Below are positions 34,457-43,567 of a stretch of DNA of 64,000 nt, piece after piece. The position numbers were made by a program, and so were the translations under genes. Below the pieces are notes generated by a model that searched no databases, was not told the DNA's origin, and saw nothing but the letters and a program-made list of their open reading frames with translations. Positions within the stretch are counted from its first letter, which is position 1. Every line of letters starts with the position of its first letter. The DNA is from Streptomyces sp. HNM0574 (GTDB lineage: Bacteria > Actinomycetota > Actinomycetes > Streptomycetales > Streptomycetaceae), in assembly GCF_012726235.1 (NCBI RefSeq), contig NZ_JAASAH010000003.1, positions 372,001-436,000 on the forward strand, given 5' to 3'.

Positions 34457-35344
34457 ATGGATCGCACAGACAACAGGGAGCGCTTCGCGCAGGCCGCCCG
34501 CGACACCCACCCCGACCTGGCGCTGCTGTGCCTGCTCATCGGCGTCGAGGCCGCCGTGAGCTCCGCCGTCCCGGGCGAGGACGCGGAGGACGGCACAACG
34601 GCGCACCAGGCCCCGTACGAGTCCTCGCTGGACCGGGCGCAGGTCGAACTCGACCGGCTGGCCGGGATGTTGCCCTACGAGCCGGGCCGCACGCCCGCGC
34701 AGTGGGCCCGGGCGCTGGAGCGGCTGCTCGGCGAGGGCGAGGGGTTCCACGGGACGGCCGCCGACTACCGGCGGCTGGACTCGTCCCTGCTCCAGTCGGT
34801 GCTGCGGCGGCGGCGCGGGCTGCCGATCCTGCTGTCCGTGGTGTGGATCGAGGTGGCACGGCGCGCAGGCGCGCCCGTGCACGGGGTGGCGCTGCCGGGC
34901 CACTTCGTCGTCGGCTTCGGTGACGTGCACGGCGACGGTGTGCTCGTCGACCCCTTCGGCGGCGGCCGGCTGCTGACGGAGGCGGACGCGGAGCTCCTGG
35001 TCGCCGGGGCCACCGGGAAGCGCGAGGGCATCCCCGAGGTGCTGCTGGAGCCCGCGGGGCCGCTGGAGATCGTGCTGCGGGTGCTGAACAACGTGCAGGC
35101 GTGGGCGGCGGCGCGGCCCGAGCAGTCCGCGGTGCGGCTGTGGGCGCTGGAGCTGTCGCTGCTGCTCCCGCACCATCCGGCCAGGCTGCGCTACGAGCAC
35201 GCGCAGCTCCTCGTGGAGCGCGGCGCGTTCCGCGAGGGCGCGGCCGAGATGGAGGCGTACGCGGACGTGATCGCCGCGATGGAGCCGTCCTCGGCCGACG
35301 CGGTGCGCCGCGCCGCCAGGGCGGCCAGGGCCCGGCTGAACTGA
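34457..35344 (+). CDS. SirB1 family (transglutaminase-like) protein
   Basis: A 295-residue protein of the SirB1/transglutaminase-like family. It has the conserved helical start (LALLCLLIGVEA), the RRRRGLPILLSVVWIEVARRAG segment and the LPGHFVVGF motif with its histidine; the nucleophile cysteine of true transglutaminases is not evident. A TPR-like helical C-terminus follows (ALELSLLLPHHPARLRYEHAQLL). Function is unknown. It is translated from an ATG right after the GNAT gene and ends at the strong hairpin at 35378. Confidence 0.87.
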   Translation: MDRTDNRERFAQAARDTHPDLALLCLLIGVEAAVSSAVPGEDAEDGTTAHQAPYESSLDRAQVELDRLAGMLPYEPGRTPAQWARALERLLGEGEGFHGTAADYRRLDSSLLQSVLRRRRGLPILLSVVWIEVARRAGAPVHGVALPGHFVVGFGDVHGDGVLVDPFGGGRLLTEADAELLVAGATGKREGIPEVLLEPAGPLEIVLRVLNNVQAWAAARPEQSAVRLWALELSLLLPHHPARLRYEHAQLLVERGAFREGAAEMEAYADVIAAMEPSSADAVRRAARAARARLN

Positions 35345-35377
35345 CGCCGGGCGCACGGGCGTTCACCGCAGGAGAAG

Positions 35378-35414
35378 GGACGGGCCCCGCCGGATGATCC
35401 GGCGGGGCCCGTCC
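35378..35414. terminator. Bidirectional terminator
   Basis: A perfect 16-base stem (35378-35393 with 35399-35414) and a five-base loop lie between convergent genes. Confidence 0.88.
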
Positions 35415-35427
35415 TCCGTGCGTGCCG

Positions 35428-37662
35428 TTACTGCCCGTTGACCGGGATCTCCTGGACGCGCTTGGCCGGGTCCGTCTCCTTGAGCGCTTCCCGCAGCGCG
35501 ACCACGACGTCCTGCGGCATGACCGGCGTCTTGGTGCCGTTGCCGCGGGTGATGCGTACGCCGTCGAAGGTCGTCCCGTACAGCTGCTCCAGTGCCTGGA
35601 GGTCGTAGGAGTCGACCAGCGAGCCGTTGACCGCCTTCATCGACAGGAACTTCGGCAGCGACTTCTCCGGGCTGAACTGGATCGACGCGTCGCCCGCCTT
35701 GACCGTGACCAGGCCGGACATCGCGGGGCGGCCGAACTCCTCGATCGCCCGGTTGATCTCCTGCTCGCCGACCGTCGGCTGCTGCATCGTCACCGGCAGG
35801 GTCACCGGCGTGTTCTTCCCGGTGACGGCACGCTCGCGGAGCGCCTGCTCCAGGGCCGCGCCGGACTTCTCCGGGTCGACGCCCTTGTGCGGCTTGCCGG
35901 GGACGCCGACGGCCTTGCCGTCGACGAACTTGACCATGCCGTCCTGGGGTTCGCCGGTGCCACCGGTCTGCTGGGTGACCGCCGCCAGCGCCGAGGCCAT
36001 CTTCTCGTCGTCGATCTTGATGGCGGGTTCGGCCTCGCGGGAGGCGCCGAAGAGGGAGCCGATCACGGTGACCGGGTTGTAGTCCCGGCCCGCCGCGTCC
36101 CGCACGGTGGCCTCGGTGTCCAGCGTCAACCCGGCCACGGAGGGCTTGAGTTGGGCCTTCTCGCCGTTGACGACGACGGTGAACGCCTGCGTGGTGCTCT
36201 TGCCCAGCGCCCCGTCCAGCTTGTTCACGGCCTGGTGCTTGCTCGTCCCGCCGATGTCCACGCCGAGCACGGTGGTGCCGCTGGGCACGTCCGCGTGGTC
36301 CAGCAGCAGGCCCGTGCCGTAGGCGACACCCAGGACGCCGACGAGTCCGGCGCCGACGAGCATCAGCTTCGACCGGCCGCCGCCCGAGCCGGAGGCGGCC
36401 GGGCCCTCGGGCTCCCGCTCCTGCTCGTCCCGCGCGACGGACTCACCCGCTCCGGCCCCCGCGGCGGACGGAGCCGCCTCGGTCGAGGGCACCCGCGGGA
36501 TGCCGCTGACGAGGGTGTCACCGGCGATGCGGTCGTCACCCGAGGAGGGGCCGACGGGCCCGCTGCGGGTGGGCGGCGAGCCGATGCCGCCGGGGGCGCC
36601 GAGCCCCGCGGAGGCACCGAGACCGGCGGGCGGCCCGGAGACGTCCGGGCCCTTGGGACCGCCGGGACCGCCGAGCGGGCCCGTGGCGCCGTCGGGGCCC
36701 TTGGGGCCGCCGAGGCCGCCGGGCGCGCCCGGGCCGGCGGGGGCGCCGGGGTCGGTGGAGGTCGCCGGGGTGCCCGGGGCCGGGAAGCCGGCGGGGCGCC
36801 CTGCGGCCGCGCCCGGGGTGATCGGCTCGCGGTGGCCGTCGCCGCCGGCGCCGAAGGGGGCCGGCGCGGCGGGCTCGTCGTCCGCGCCCGGGTGTCCGGG
36901 CAGCGGCATGTCACCCATGGCCGGGCCGGTCGTCGCGCCGCTGGGGCCGGCGGAACCGGACGGGGCGGGCGCGTCGAAGTCGGCCAGGCCGGCACCCGGG
37001 GCGTCGAAGTCCGCCAGGCCCGGTGCGGCCAGCGGGCCCGGGCCCGAAGTGTCGGGCGTCTGCGGCCCGGTGGGCTCGGCGCCGGGACCGGCGGACGGGC
37101 CCGAGGACTTGCGCGGGGCGAACCAGTCGCTGGTCTCCTGCGTGAACTCCCCGCTCTGTGGCCCCTCTCCGGGCGCCGCGGCGCCCTCGGGCTCGCGCGG
37201 CGCGGCGGGCCCGGGCACGGCCGGGGCACCGTTCGACGCGGGGGCGCCGGTGGGCGTGGGCACACCGTTCGACGCCGGGGCGCCGGTCGGTGCGGGCACG
37301 CCGTTGGAGGTGGGGGGCCCGGGGTCCGTCGCCGGACCCGCGGCGGTCGTCCCGTCCTCGGGGCGGTCCTGTTCGCGGTCCGAGGACGGCAGTGCCTCGG
37401 GCTCGCCCATGGGGGTGCGCATCACGACGGGCGGAATCGGCCGGGAGCCGGGGATGTTGATCCGGATCCGGGTCGTCAGCGTCGTCTCGGTCTTGCGCTC
37501 CTCGGCGCTGTTGTCTGTGTCCCCTCCCGGGCCCGGTGAACCGGACTGCCCAGTGGGCTCTCCGGCCGTACCGGAAGGACCGTACGGCTCGGTCCCCGGC
37601 GGGTACGACGAACCGCCACGCCCGTTGGGCCCGGAGGACGAACTGTCAGTTTCACGGCTCAA
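35428..37662 (-). CDS. Large membrane protein with VanW/PG-binding (YoaR-like) domain
   Basis: A 744-residue protein. Residues 1-435 are a long cytoplasmic Pro/Gly/Ala-rich region with internal repeats, such as GLADFDAP twice and GGPKGPDG twice. One membrane helix follows at about 438-460, then a folded external part with the PG_binding_4 and VanW-like pattern: DIGGTSKHQAVNKLDGAL, LTLDTEATVRDAAGRDY, and a final domain. It probably binds or modifies peptidoglycan. The TTG start at 37662 has a GGGAG site and begins the conserved SRETDSSSS sequence; the longer frame is not supported. Confidence 0.82.
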   Translation of the reverse strand: MSRETDSSSSGPNGRGGSSYPPGTEPYGPSGTAGEPTGQSGSPGPGGDTDNSAEERKTETTLTTRIRINIPGSRPIPPVVMRTPMGEPEALPSSDREQDRPEDGTTAAGPATDPGPPTSNGVPAPTGAPASNGVPTPTGAPASNGAPAVPGPAAPREPEGAAAPGEGPQSGEFTQETSDWFAPRKSSGPSAGPGAEPTGPQTPDTSGPGPLAAPGLADFDAPGAGLADFDAPAPSGSAGPSGATTGPAMGDMPLPGHPGADDEPAAPAPFGAGGDGHREPITPGAAAGRPAGFPAPGTPATSTDPGAPAGPGAPGGLGGPKGPDGATGPLGGPGGPKGPDVSGPPAGLGASAGLGAPGGIGSPPTRSGPVGPSSGDDRIAGDTLVSGIPRVPSTEAAPSAAGAGAGESVARDEQEREPEGPAASGSGGGRSKLMLVGAGLVGVLGVAYGTGLLLDHADVPSGTTVLGVDIGGTSKHQAVNKLDGALGKSTTQAFTVVVNGEKAQLKPSVAGLTLDTEATVRDAAGRDYNPVTVIGSLFGASREAEPAIKIDDEKMASALAAVTQQTGGTGEPQDGMVKFVDGKAVGVPGKPHKGVDPEKSGAALEQALRERAVTGKNTPVTLPVTMQQPTVGEQEINRAIEEFGRPAMSGLVTVKAGDASIQFSPEKSLPKFLSMKAVNGSLVDSYDLQALEQLYGTTFDGVRITRGNGTKTPVMPQDVVVALREALKETDPAKRVQEIPVNGQ

Positions 37663-37791
37663 TGCAGGTACTCCCGGTTGGATTCGCCGTCCATCTTGCT
37701 TTTCCGCGGACGGCTCGCCGGCGCGCACCACCATACTTGGGGCGACGGCAGGAGGTCCCCTGGCCACGGAACCTCACCGACACACGTCCCC

Positions 37792-38244
37792 TCAAGGGGA
37801 CTTGCGTCCCAGGGACGGAGGCGCGGGCAGCGCGATCGTGGCACACATCACAGCCGCGAAGGTGCCACCCAGGAGAAAGACATACGATCCCAATCCCGCG
37901 CCGAACACGAAATCGCCCTCCGGCCTGGTGGTCGTCAGGAACCAGACGGCGAGGGCCCATCCCGTCCCCGGCGCCACGGCACCGACCTTGGTGCGGCACA
38001 GCTTGCCGCCGCCCCAGAAGAGCCCGGCCGCCGCCGCGAGCGACAGCACCAGACCGCCGGGGAACCAGGCGCTCTGCAGCAAAGCGCCCGCGGCGCCCGC
38101 CAGGAGGCCCAGCACCCCCAGCAGCCCGTAGACCGCGAAGCGTGCCCCGCGCCGTTCGGGGACCGGCCGCGGCCAGTCCCCGACGGAGGTGCTGCCGGTG
38201 CGCGCCGCGGGGCTGCCGCCCGCGCCCGTACGTGCGTTGCTCAT
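37792..38244 (-). CDS. DUF6113-like membrane protein (Rv1171-like)
   Basis: A 150-residue protein with about four membrane helices (residues 35-54, 60-78, 93-105 and 115-140) after a disordered start. It matches the small membrane protein that follows mshB in actinobacteria, Rv1171 in M. tuberculosis. Its ATG overlaps the mshB stop by four bases (ATGA), so the two are translationally coupled. Function is unknown, but the coupling suggests a link to mycothiol or to the membrane side of MshB. Confidence 0.85.
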   Translation of the reverse strand: MSNARTGAGGSPAARTGSTSVGDWPRPVPERRGARFAVYGLLGVLGLLAGAAGALLQSAWFPGGLVLSLAAAAGLFWGGGKLCRTKVGAVAPGTGWALAVWFLTTTRPEGDFVFGAGLGSYVFLLGGTFAAVMCATIALPAPPSLGRKSP

Positions 38245-39242
38245 GCGTCCACTTCCGCGAACAGGTCCTGGGCCGGGGCGCCGGGGCGCCGGGGGACGGC
38301 GGTGGCGCCGCCCGGCCCGCTGTCGGCGACACGGTAGTACTCGGTGGCCGCCAGCGGCTGGCCCAGTCCGTTGGAGAGCGCGAAGAACGCGCCGTCGACA
38401 CTCACCTGGGTGGCGTGCGCGGCCATCGCGGCGGCCTTGGCGCCCGCGTACGCGGTGCCGTCGATCACGGCGTCGACGGTCTCCTCGCTCTCCACCAGGC
38501 CCGGTACGTCGGTGGGTTCGGCGATGCCGGGGAACGGGCCGGTGCCCGCCTCGGCGGCCCGCGCGAGCTGCGCGAAGCCGGGGGCGAGCGCGGCGCGGGG
38601 CACGCAGTTCCAGTAGACGCGGCCGAGGGTGTGCGGCTCCTGCGGCGCCTCTTCACCGGACGGCCGGGTGCTCGGGTACGCCGGATCGGCGGCGAGTTCG
38701 ACGGCGCGCATGGCGACGCGGTGCGCCTGGATGTGGTCCGGGTGCCCGTAGCCGCCGTCGGGGTCGTAGGTGACGAGCACCTGGGGGCGCACCTCGCGGA
38801 TCACCTGGACGAGGGGGGCGGCGGCCTCGTCGACGGGGGTGCGCCAGAAGCTGCGGGGCCGCTCGTTGGTGGCGGCGCCCATCATTCCGGAATCGCGGAA
38901 ACGCCCGGCGCCGCCGAGCAGTCGGTGGTCGGTGACGCCGAGTTCCCGCATGGCGGCGGTCAGTTCGTCTCTCCGGTACCGCCCGAGGGGGGTGATTCCG
39001 TCCCCCTCCGGCGCCTCCAGGACGTCGGGGACGTCCGGCGCATCCGGCGTGTCCGGCGCATCCGGTGCCAAGTGGGACAGCTCGGGCGGGATCACCTCGC
39101 CCTCCTCACCCAGGGTGCAGGTGACGAGGGTGACGTGGACGCCCTCGGCCGCGTACTTGGCCATGGTCGCGCCGTTGTTGATCGACTCATCGTCCGGGTG
39201 CGCGTGCACCAGCAGCAGTCGTCGGCCGGGGGCAGTGCTCAT
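38241..39242 (-). CDS. mshB: GlcNAc-inositol deacetylase MshB (mycothiol biosynthesis)
   Basis: A 333-residue zinc deacetylase that makes GlcN-Ins in mycothiol synthesis. Zinc-site residues are visible in AHPDDE (His15, Asp17-Asp18) and GHPDH (His, about residue 166). The fold matches the LmbE/PIG-L family throughout. An unusual feature is a Pro/Asp-rich insert around residues 59-80 with DAPD/DVPD repeats. The ATG start is at 39242. It is followed by the coupled membrane gene. Mycothiol is the main thiol of actinomycetes. Confidence 0.94.
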   Translation of the reverse strand: MSTAPGRRLLLVHAHPDDESINNGATMAKYAAEGVHVTLVTCTLGEEGEVIPPELSHLAPDAPDTPDAPDVPDVLEAPEGDGITPLGRYRRDELTAAMRELGVTDHRLLGGAGRFRDSGMMGAATNERPRSFWRTPVDEAAAPLVQVIREVRPQVLVTYDPDGGYGHPDHIQAHRVAMRAVELAADPAYPSTRPSGEEAPQEPHTLGRVYWNCVPRAALAPGFAQLARAAEAGTGPFPGIAEPTDVPGLVESEETVDAVIDGTAYAGAKAAAMAAHATQVSVDGAFFALSNGLGQPLAATEYYRVADSGPGGATAVPRRPGAPAQDLFAEVDA

Positions 39243-39314
39243 GCCCCCGAGCCTACGTCGTCACTCGCCGGCCGCCGGAGCGGCGGCCGCGGCACGGCTT
39301 GAGGGACCGCGATC

Positions 39315-39509
39315 TCAGAACTTGAGATCGCCGAGCATCCCGGCCACGTTCGAGGTCACTTCGCTGATGGTGGGGGCGATGGATGAGCTGGCCAGGTAGA
39401 AGCCCAACAGCACGCATACCAGGGCATGCCCTGCCTTGAGCCCTGCTTTCTTGACCAGCAGAAAGACGATGATCGCCAGCAGCACCACCGCCGAAATCGA
39501 GAGTGCCAC
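39315..39509 (-). CDS. Small membrane protein, 64 aa
   Basis: A 64-residue protein with two hydrophobic helices (residues 4-19 and 27-46) split by a short basic hinge (VKKAGLKAG). It starts with GTG behind a textbook GGAGGTGA site, so it is almost certainly translated. It lies just upstream of mshB on the same strand, 72 bases before it. No family is recognised beyond resemblance to other small streptomycete membrane proteins. Confidence 0.8.
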   Translation of the reverse strand: MALSISAVVLLAIIVFLLVKKAGLKAGHALVCVLLGFYLASSSIAPTISEVTSNVAGMLGDLKF

Positions 39510-39732
39510 GGCGGTTCACCTCCAAGAAACGCGCAGTCGGAAAGGACATTTGGACAGCTGTGGCCCCCATGGCACGGCGGCCACGGGGCTTCTTACCCAG
39601 CTCCCACCATGCGCAACGGATCATAACTATCCGTGAGACGGCACGAGTCGGTGCACGGGAGCAGAGGAGGGGCGCATATTCACATCCAGCCAAGCCCGGA
39701 ACCGCTCCCGCGGAGCGTCTACGCTCGGCCGC

Positions 39733-41997
39733 ATGGCCTCGACGTTCCCCCGCCGGCACGCCCGCACCCAACGATTCACACTCGGCGCTCCCCGAGCCTT
39801 CACGATCTCTCCCGACGGTTCCCGTCTCGTCTTCCTGCGTTCGCGCAGCGGTACCGACCGGGCCAATCTCCTCTGGGTCAGGGAACTTCCCGACCCGGCG
39901 AACGAATCCGGCCACCCGCCGCGTGAGTATCCGGCGGCCGATCCCGGGGCGTTGCTCAGCGGCGCCGAGGAGGAGCTGTCCGCCGAGGAGCGGGCCCGCA
40001 GGGAACGCACCAGGGAGGGCTCGGGCGGCATCGTCGGATATGCCACCGACACGGCCGTCGAACTCGCCGCGTTCGCCCTCTCGGGGCGCCTGTTCGTGGC
40101 GGAGCTGCGCGCGGGCACCGCACGCGAACTGGCCACGCCCGCACCGGTCGTGGACCCCCGCCCCTCCCCCGACGGCCGCCGGGTCGCGTACGTCTCCGGC
40201 GGCGCGCTGCGGGTGATCGGCAGCGACGGCACCGGCGACCGGGCGCTCGCCGCACCCGAGGACGAACCCCCGGCAGGAGCGCACACCGGTAAGACGCCCC
40301 TGGATACGGACGGTTCACCCGGAACGGTCACGTTCGGATTGGCTGAATTCATCGCGGCGGAGGAAATGTCGCGCACCCGGGGCTACTGGTGGTCCCCGGA
40401 CAGCGACCGGCTGCTCGTCGCCCGGGTCGACGACAGCCCCGTCACCCGCTGGTGGATCGCCGACCCGGCCAACCCCGCCTCCGCACCGGCCGAGGTCGCC
40501 TACCCGGCGGCCGGCACGGCGAACGCGGACGTGAGCCTGCACCTCGTCGACGCCGCCACCGGCGAGCGCCGCCCCGTCGAGTGGGACCGCGCGCGCTGGC
40601 CGTACCTGGCGCGCGTCCACTGGTCGTCCGCCGGGCCGCCGCTGCTGCTCGTCCAGACCCGCGACCAGCGCGAGCAGCAGTACCTGACGCTCGACCTCGG
40701 CGGAACCGGCCCGGTGGCGACGTCCGTCGTGCACACCGAGAAGGACCCGGCCTGGCTGGAGCTGTTCGGCGGCGTCCCGGCCTGGGCGCCGGACGGCACC
40801 CTGGTACGCGTCGAGGACCGCCCGGGCGCCGCCACCGGAACCGGCGACTCCGGAGCCCGTGTACTGCTCGCCGGGGAGCGGCAGTTGACGACGGACGCGC
40901 TGCACGTGCGCGCCGTCCTCGACGTCGGCGAGCGGGACGTGCTCTTCTCCGCCTCCCCCGGAACGGGTGCCTCCGGCACGGCCGTCGGCGACATCGGCGT
41001 CTACCGCGTCCCCCTCGCCGGGGAGGGCGCGCCGGAGCGGCTCGCGGCCGAGGAGGGGCCGCACGTGGCCTCCGGCGTACGCGGCGGTGACGTCCTGCTG
41101 CTCTCCTCGGTGACCCTGGACCGGCCCGGCTCCCGCGTCACGGTGCACCGGCCGGGCCCGGACGGCGCCGGGGCGGCGGTCGACCTGGTGCCCTCGCACG
41201 CCGAGACGCCCGGGCTCGGCACCGCGCCGCTGCTGACCCACGCCGGACGGCGCCGCATCCCCGCCGCCGTCCTGCTGCCCACCGGGTACCGCGCGGGCGA
41301 CGGTCCGCTGCCGGTGCTGATGGACCCGTACGGCGGGCCGCACGGGCAGCGCGTGGTGGCCGCGCACAACGCGTACCTGAGTTCGCAGTGGTTCGCCGAC
41401 CAGGGCTTCGCCGTGGTCGTGGCCGACGGCCGGGGCGCCCCGGGCCGCTCCCCCGGCTGGGAGAAGGCCGTCTCGCGCGACCTGGCGGCGGTGACCCTCG
41501 ACGACCAGGTCGAGGCACTGCACGCGCTCGCGGAGGACCACCCGCTGGACCTGTCACGCGTCGGCATCCGCGGCTGGTCCTACGGCGGTTACCTGGCCGC
41601 ACTCGCCGTGCTGCGGCGCCCCGACGTCTTCCACGCGGCCGTCGCGGGCGCGCCGGTGACGGACTGGCGGCTGTACGACACCCACTACACCGAGCGGTAC
41701 TGCGGCACCCCCGAGGACGACCCGGAGTCGTACGCGGCGGCCTCGCTGATCACCGACGACGGGCTCTCGTACGCGGCGGACACGCACCGGCCGCTGATGC
41801 TGATCCACGGGCTCGCGGACGACAACGTCGCGGCGGCGCACACGCTGCGGCTCTCCAGCGCGCTGCTGGCGGCCGGGCGGCCGCACGAGGTGCTGCCGTT
41901 GTCCGGGGTCACGCACATGACGCCGCAGGAACAGGTGGCGGAGAACCTCCTCCACCTCCAAGCCGCCTTTCTCAGGCGGGCGTTGCCGGTGGTTTAA
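39733..41997 (+). CDS. S9 family prolyl oligopeptidase / dipeptidyl-peptidase IV-like
   Basis: A 754-residue serine peptidase. Residues about 20-480 form a beta-propeller with repeated WSPD-type blades that limits access to short peptides. The C-terminal alpha/beta-hydrolase has the triad in GWSYGGYLAAL (Ser), GLADDNV (Asp) and GVTHMT (His). The Glu-Glu of EFIAAEEMSR is the DPP-IV motif that grips the peptide N-terminus. No signal peptide is seen, so it is likely cytoplasmic. It lies near two peptide ABC transporters and may digest their cargo. A TACGCT -10-like hexamer ends eight bases before the ATG, with no ribosome site. Confidence 0.92.
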   Translation: MASTFPRRHARTQRFTLGAPRAFTISPDGSRLVFLRSRSGTDRANLLWVRELPDPANESGHPPREYPAADPGALLSGAEEELSAEERARRERTREGSGGIVGYATDTAVELAAFALSGRLFVAELRAGTARELATPAPVVDPRPSPDGRRVAYVSGGALRVIGSDGTGDRALAAPEDEPPAGAHTGKTPLDTDGSPGTVTFGLAEFIAAEEMSRTRGYWWSPDSDRLLVARVDDSPVTRWWIADPANPASAPAEVAYPAAGTANADVSLHLVDAATGERRPVEWDRARWPYLARVHWSSAGPPLLLVQTRDQREQQYLTLDLGGTGPVATSVVHTEKDPAWLELFGGVPAWAPDGTLVRVEDRPGAATGTGDSGARVLLAGERQLTTDALHVRAVLDVGERDVLFSASPGTGASGTAVGDIGVYRVPLAGEGAPERLAAEEGPHVASGVRGGDVLLLSSVTLDRPGSRVTVHRPGPDGAGAAVDLVPSHAETPGLGTAPLLTHAGRRRIPAAVLLPTGYRAGDGPLPVLMDPYGGPHGQRVVAAHNAYLSSQWFADQGFAVVVADGRGAPGRSPGWEKAVSRDLAAVTLDDQVEALHALAEDHPLDLSRVGIRGWSYGGYLAALAVLRRPDVFHAAVAGAPVTDWRLYDTHYTERYCGTPEDDPESYAAASLITDDGLSYAADTHRPLMLIHGLADDNVAAAHTLRLSSALLAAGRPHEVLPLSGVTHMTPQEQVAENLLHLQAAFLRRALPVV

Positions 41998-42331
41998 GCC
42001 TTCCGTCGCGGGGGGGGGGCGGGTGCTTCGTGGGGTGCGGGTGCTTCGCGGGGTGCGGGTGCTTCGCGGGGCGCGGGTGCTTCGTGGGGTGCGTGCTTCG
42101 CGGGGGTGCGGGTGCGTTGTGGCTCGGGTCTTCGCGCAGTTCCCCGCGCCCCTGATCGCGGGCCCGCCCCGCTGTGCCTGCGGCGCTTCTCGGGCTCACC
42201 CCGCTTGGGAGGTCTGCGCCTTAGGCGCAGGGCTGGCAAGCGCAGCGCCCGTCACCCCGGCGCGGGGTGCACAACCGCCGTCACCGGACCACCACGTACG
42301 CCGCGGCCGTTCGCGCAGTTCCCCGCGCCCC
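41998..42331. other. Repeat-filled gap between S9 peptidase and membrane protein genes
   Basis: This region of 334 bases has no gene. It begins with a run of ten Gs, then an 18-base tandem repeat (42021-42109), then two copies of a 21-base GC-rich repeat around a conserved segment that recurs inverted at 50.4-50.6 kb. The last repeat copy touches the stop codon of the next gene. Confidence 0.75.
42021..42109. repeat. 18-base tandem repeat, about five units
   Basis: Four near-identical 18-base units (42021-42092) plus a shortened 17-base fifth. The unit reads gggtgcttcgYggggYgc. The length is a multiple of three, but no ribosome site or start supports translation. Confidence 0.85.
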
Positions 42332-42332
42332 T
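42133..42332. repeat. Left cluster of dispersed intergenic repeat
   Basis: Two copies of the 21-mer cgcgcagttccccgcgcccc-t (42133-42153, 42312-42332) flank a segment of about 50 bases (about 42199-42250) that is itself repeated, inverted, at 50533-50583. I recall similar elements from many Streptomyces intergenic regions. Confidence 0.8.
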
Positions 42333-43567
42333 TATGGGGCCGGCGGCCCCGGCGGCATCGGGGGTACGGCGGGCGGGGGCCCGAAGCCGGGGCCCGGGGG
42401 CGGCGGGCCGAAGCCCGGGGCAGGGCCGGCCGGCGAAGCCGGAGCCGCACCCGCCGGGCCGGGACCCGGCACAGGAGCGGCACCCGGCACCGGAGCGTCC
42501 ATCTCGACCACCAGTTCCGGGACGAACTGACCGTCGTCGCCCGCCTCCTGGCGGGAGAGGACGACGAGGAGGAGGACGCCGGTGGTGGTCTGGAGGGCGA
42601 GGGAGGCGAGGGCGAGCCAGCCGCTGGTCTCCAGCGCGCCGAGGTCGCCCTGGAGCGCGCCGGAGAGTCCGAAGACGCCGCCCGCGAGGTACATCGCGGC
42701 GACGCTCATGCCCAACGGCCGCGCGTACGTTGCCTTCGTGACGGTCGCGAGCGCCCCGACCAGGGATATGAGCACCACCGCCCAGTTGAACCAGTGCGGC
42801 GGCACGGAGAGCAGCGAGACCGCGCCGTGGTCCTCGGCGAGCGTCGGGATGTACCCGTCCCAGCCCGCGGTCATCCAGGTGTGCAGCTCCCAGGCGGCGA
42901 GCACGGCCGCCGTCACGCCCAGCGCCAGGCCCCCCGCGAGGGCTCCGGCCGCGGTGGGCCGCCCCGGTGCCTCAAGAGGAGCCCCGCCGTGCGGCCCGGC
43001 CCCGCCCGGAAGCGGACCCCCGGGCGGCGGAACCGCCCCGGCGAACCCCGGCGGCACCTGCCCGGGAAACGCCCCGGGCGCGTACCCGGGCGCCCCGTAC
43101 GGAACGGCGCCGGGCTGCGGCGGTCCGCCGACGGGCCTGCGGCCCACCCCGGCGACGACGAGCAGCACCAGGGCCAGCGCCAGCGCCACCAGGACGGAGG
43201 TGAAGGCGAGGTCCCTGGTCTCGTCGACGGAGCGGATCCACTCGGCGTTCAGCTGCCACAGCGAGGGCAGCCGCAGGACGAGGGTGAGCACGCCGGCCGA
43301 GGCGAGGATGCCCGCGGCCGAGGAGGAGCGGGCCGCCGTCACGGCGCTCACGGTGTAGAGCACCAGCAGCGCCGGTTCGAGGTACGAGCCGGCCCACCCG
43401 CCGTCGGCCCGTGCGGGGAGTCCCGTCCACAGGCCCCACACGTCCGTCACATGCTTGGCTTCTGCGAAGTCGCGGATGATCCAGCCGAGGCTGAGGAGCG
43501 CGAGCACGGCCAGTACGGCCGCCCCCGTGACGCGCGCGCCCCGCGCGAGAGTTCTGTCCTGGCCCAT
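42332..43567 (-). CDS. Multi-pass membrane protein, 411 aa
   Basis: A protein with about eight or nine membrane helices in two halves, joined by a Pro/Gly-rich cytoplasmic loop (about residues 150-210), and a long Pro/Gly/Ala tail of 55 residues. No transporter motif is recognised. The ATG at 43567 has an AGGAG site. The TAA stop lies inside the 21-base repeat. It diverges from the first peptide-transporter operon. Confidence 0.78.
   Translation of the reverse strand: MGQDRTLARGARVTGAAVLAVLALLSLGWIIRDFAEAKHVTDVWGLWTGLPARADGGWAGSYLEPALLVLYTVSAVTAARSSSAAGILASAGVLTLVLRLPSLWQLNAEWIRSVDETRDLAFTSVLVALALALVLLVVAGVGRRPVGGPPQPGAVPYGAPGYAPGAFPGQVPPGFAGAVPPPGGPLPGGAGPHGGAPLEAPGRPTAAGALAGGLALGVTAAVLAAWELHTWMTAGWDGYIPTLAEDHGAVSLLSVPPHWFNWAVVLISLVGALATVTKATYARPLGMSVAAMYLAGGVFGLSGALQGDLGALETSGWLALASLALQTTTGVLLLVVLSRQEAGDDGQFVPELVVEMDAPVPGAAPVPGPGPAGAAPASPAGPAPGFGPPPPGPGFGPPPAVPPMPPGPPAP

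Noticed and set aside
42021..42109. Coding repeat (Pro-Thr or His-Glu-Ala-Pro-type peptide repeats)
   Set aside because: Frames through the repeat have no ribosome site or conserved flanks and overlap intergenic sequence.
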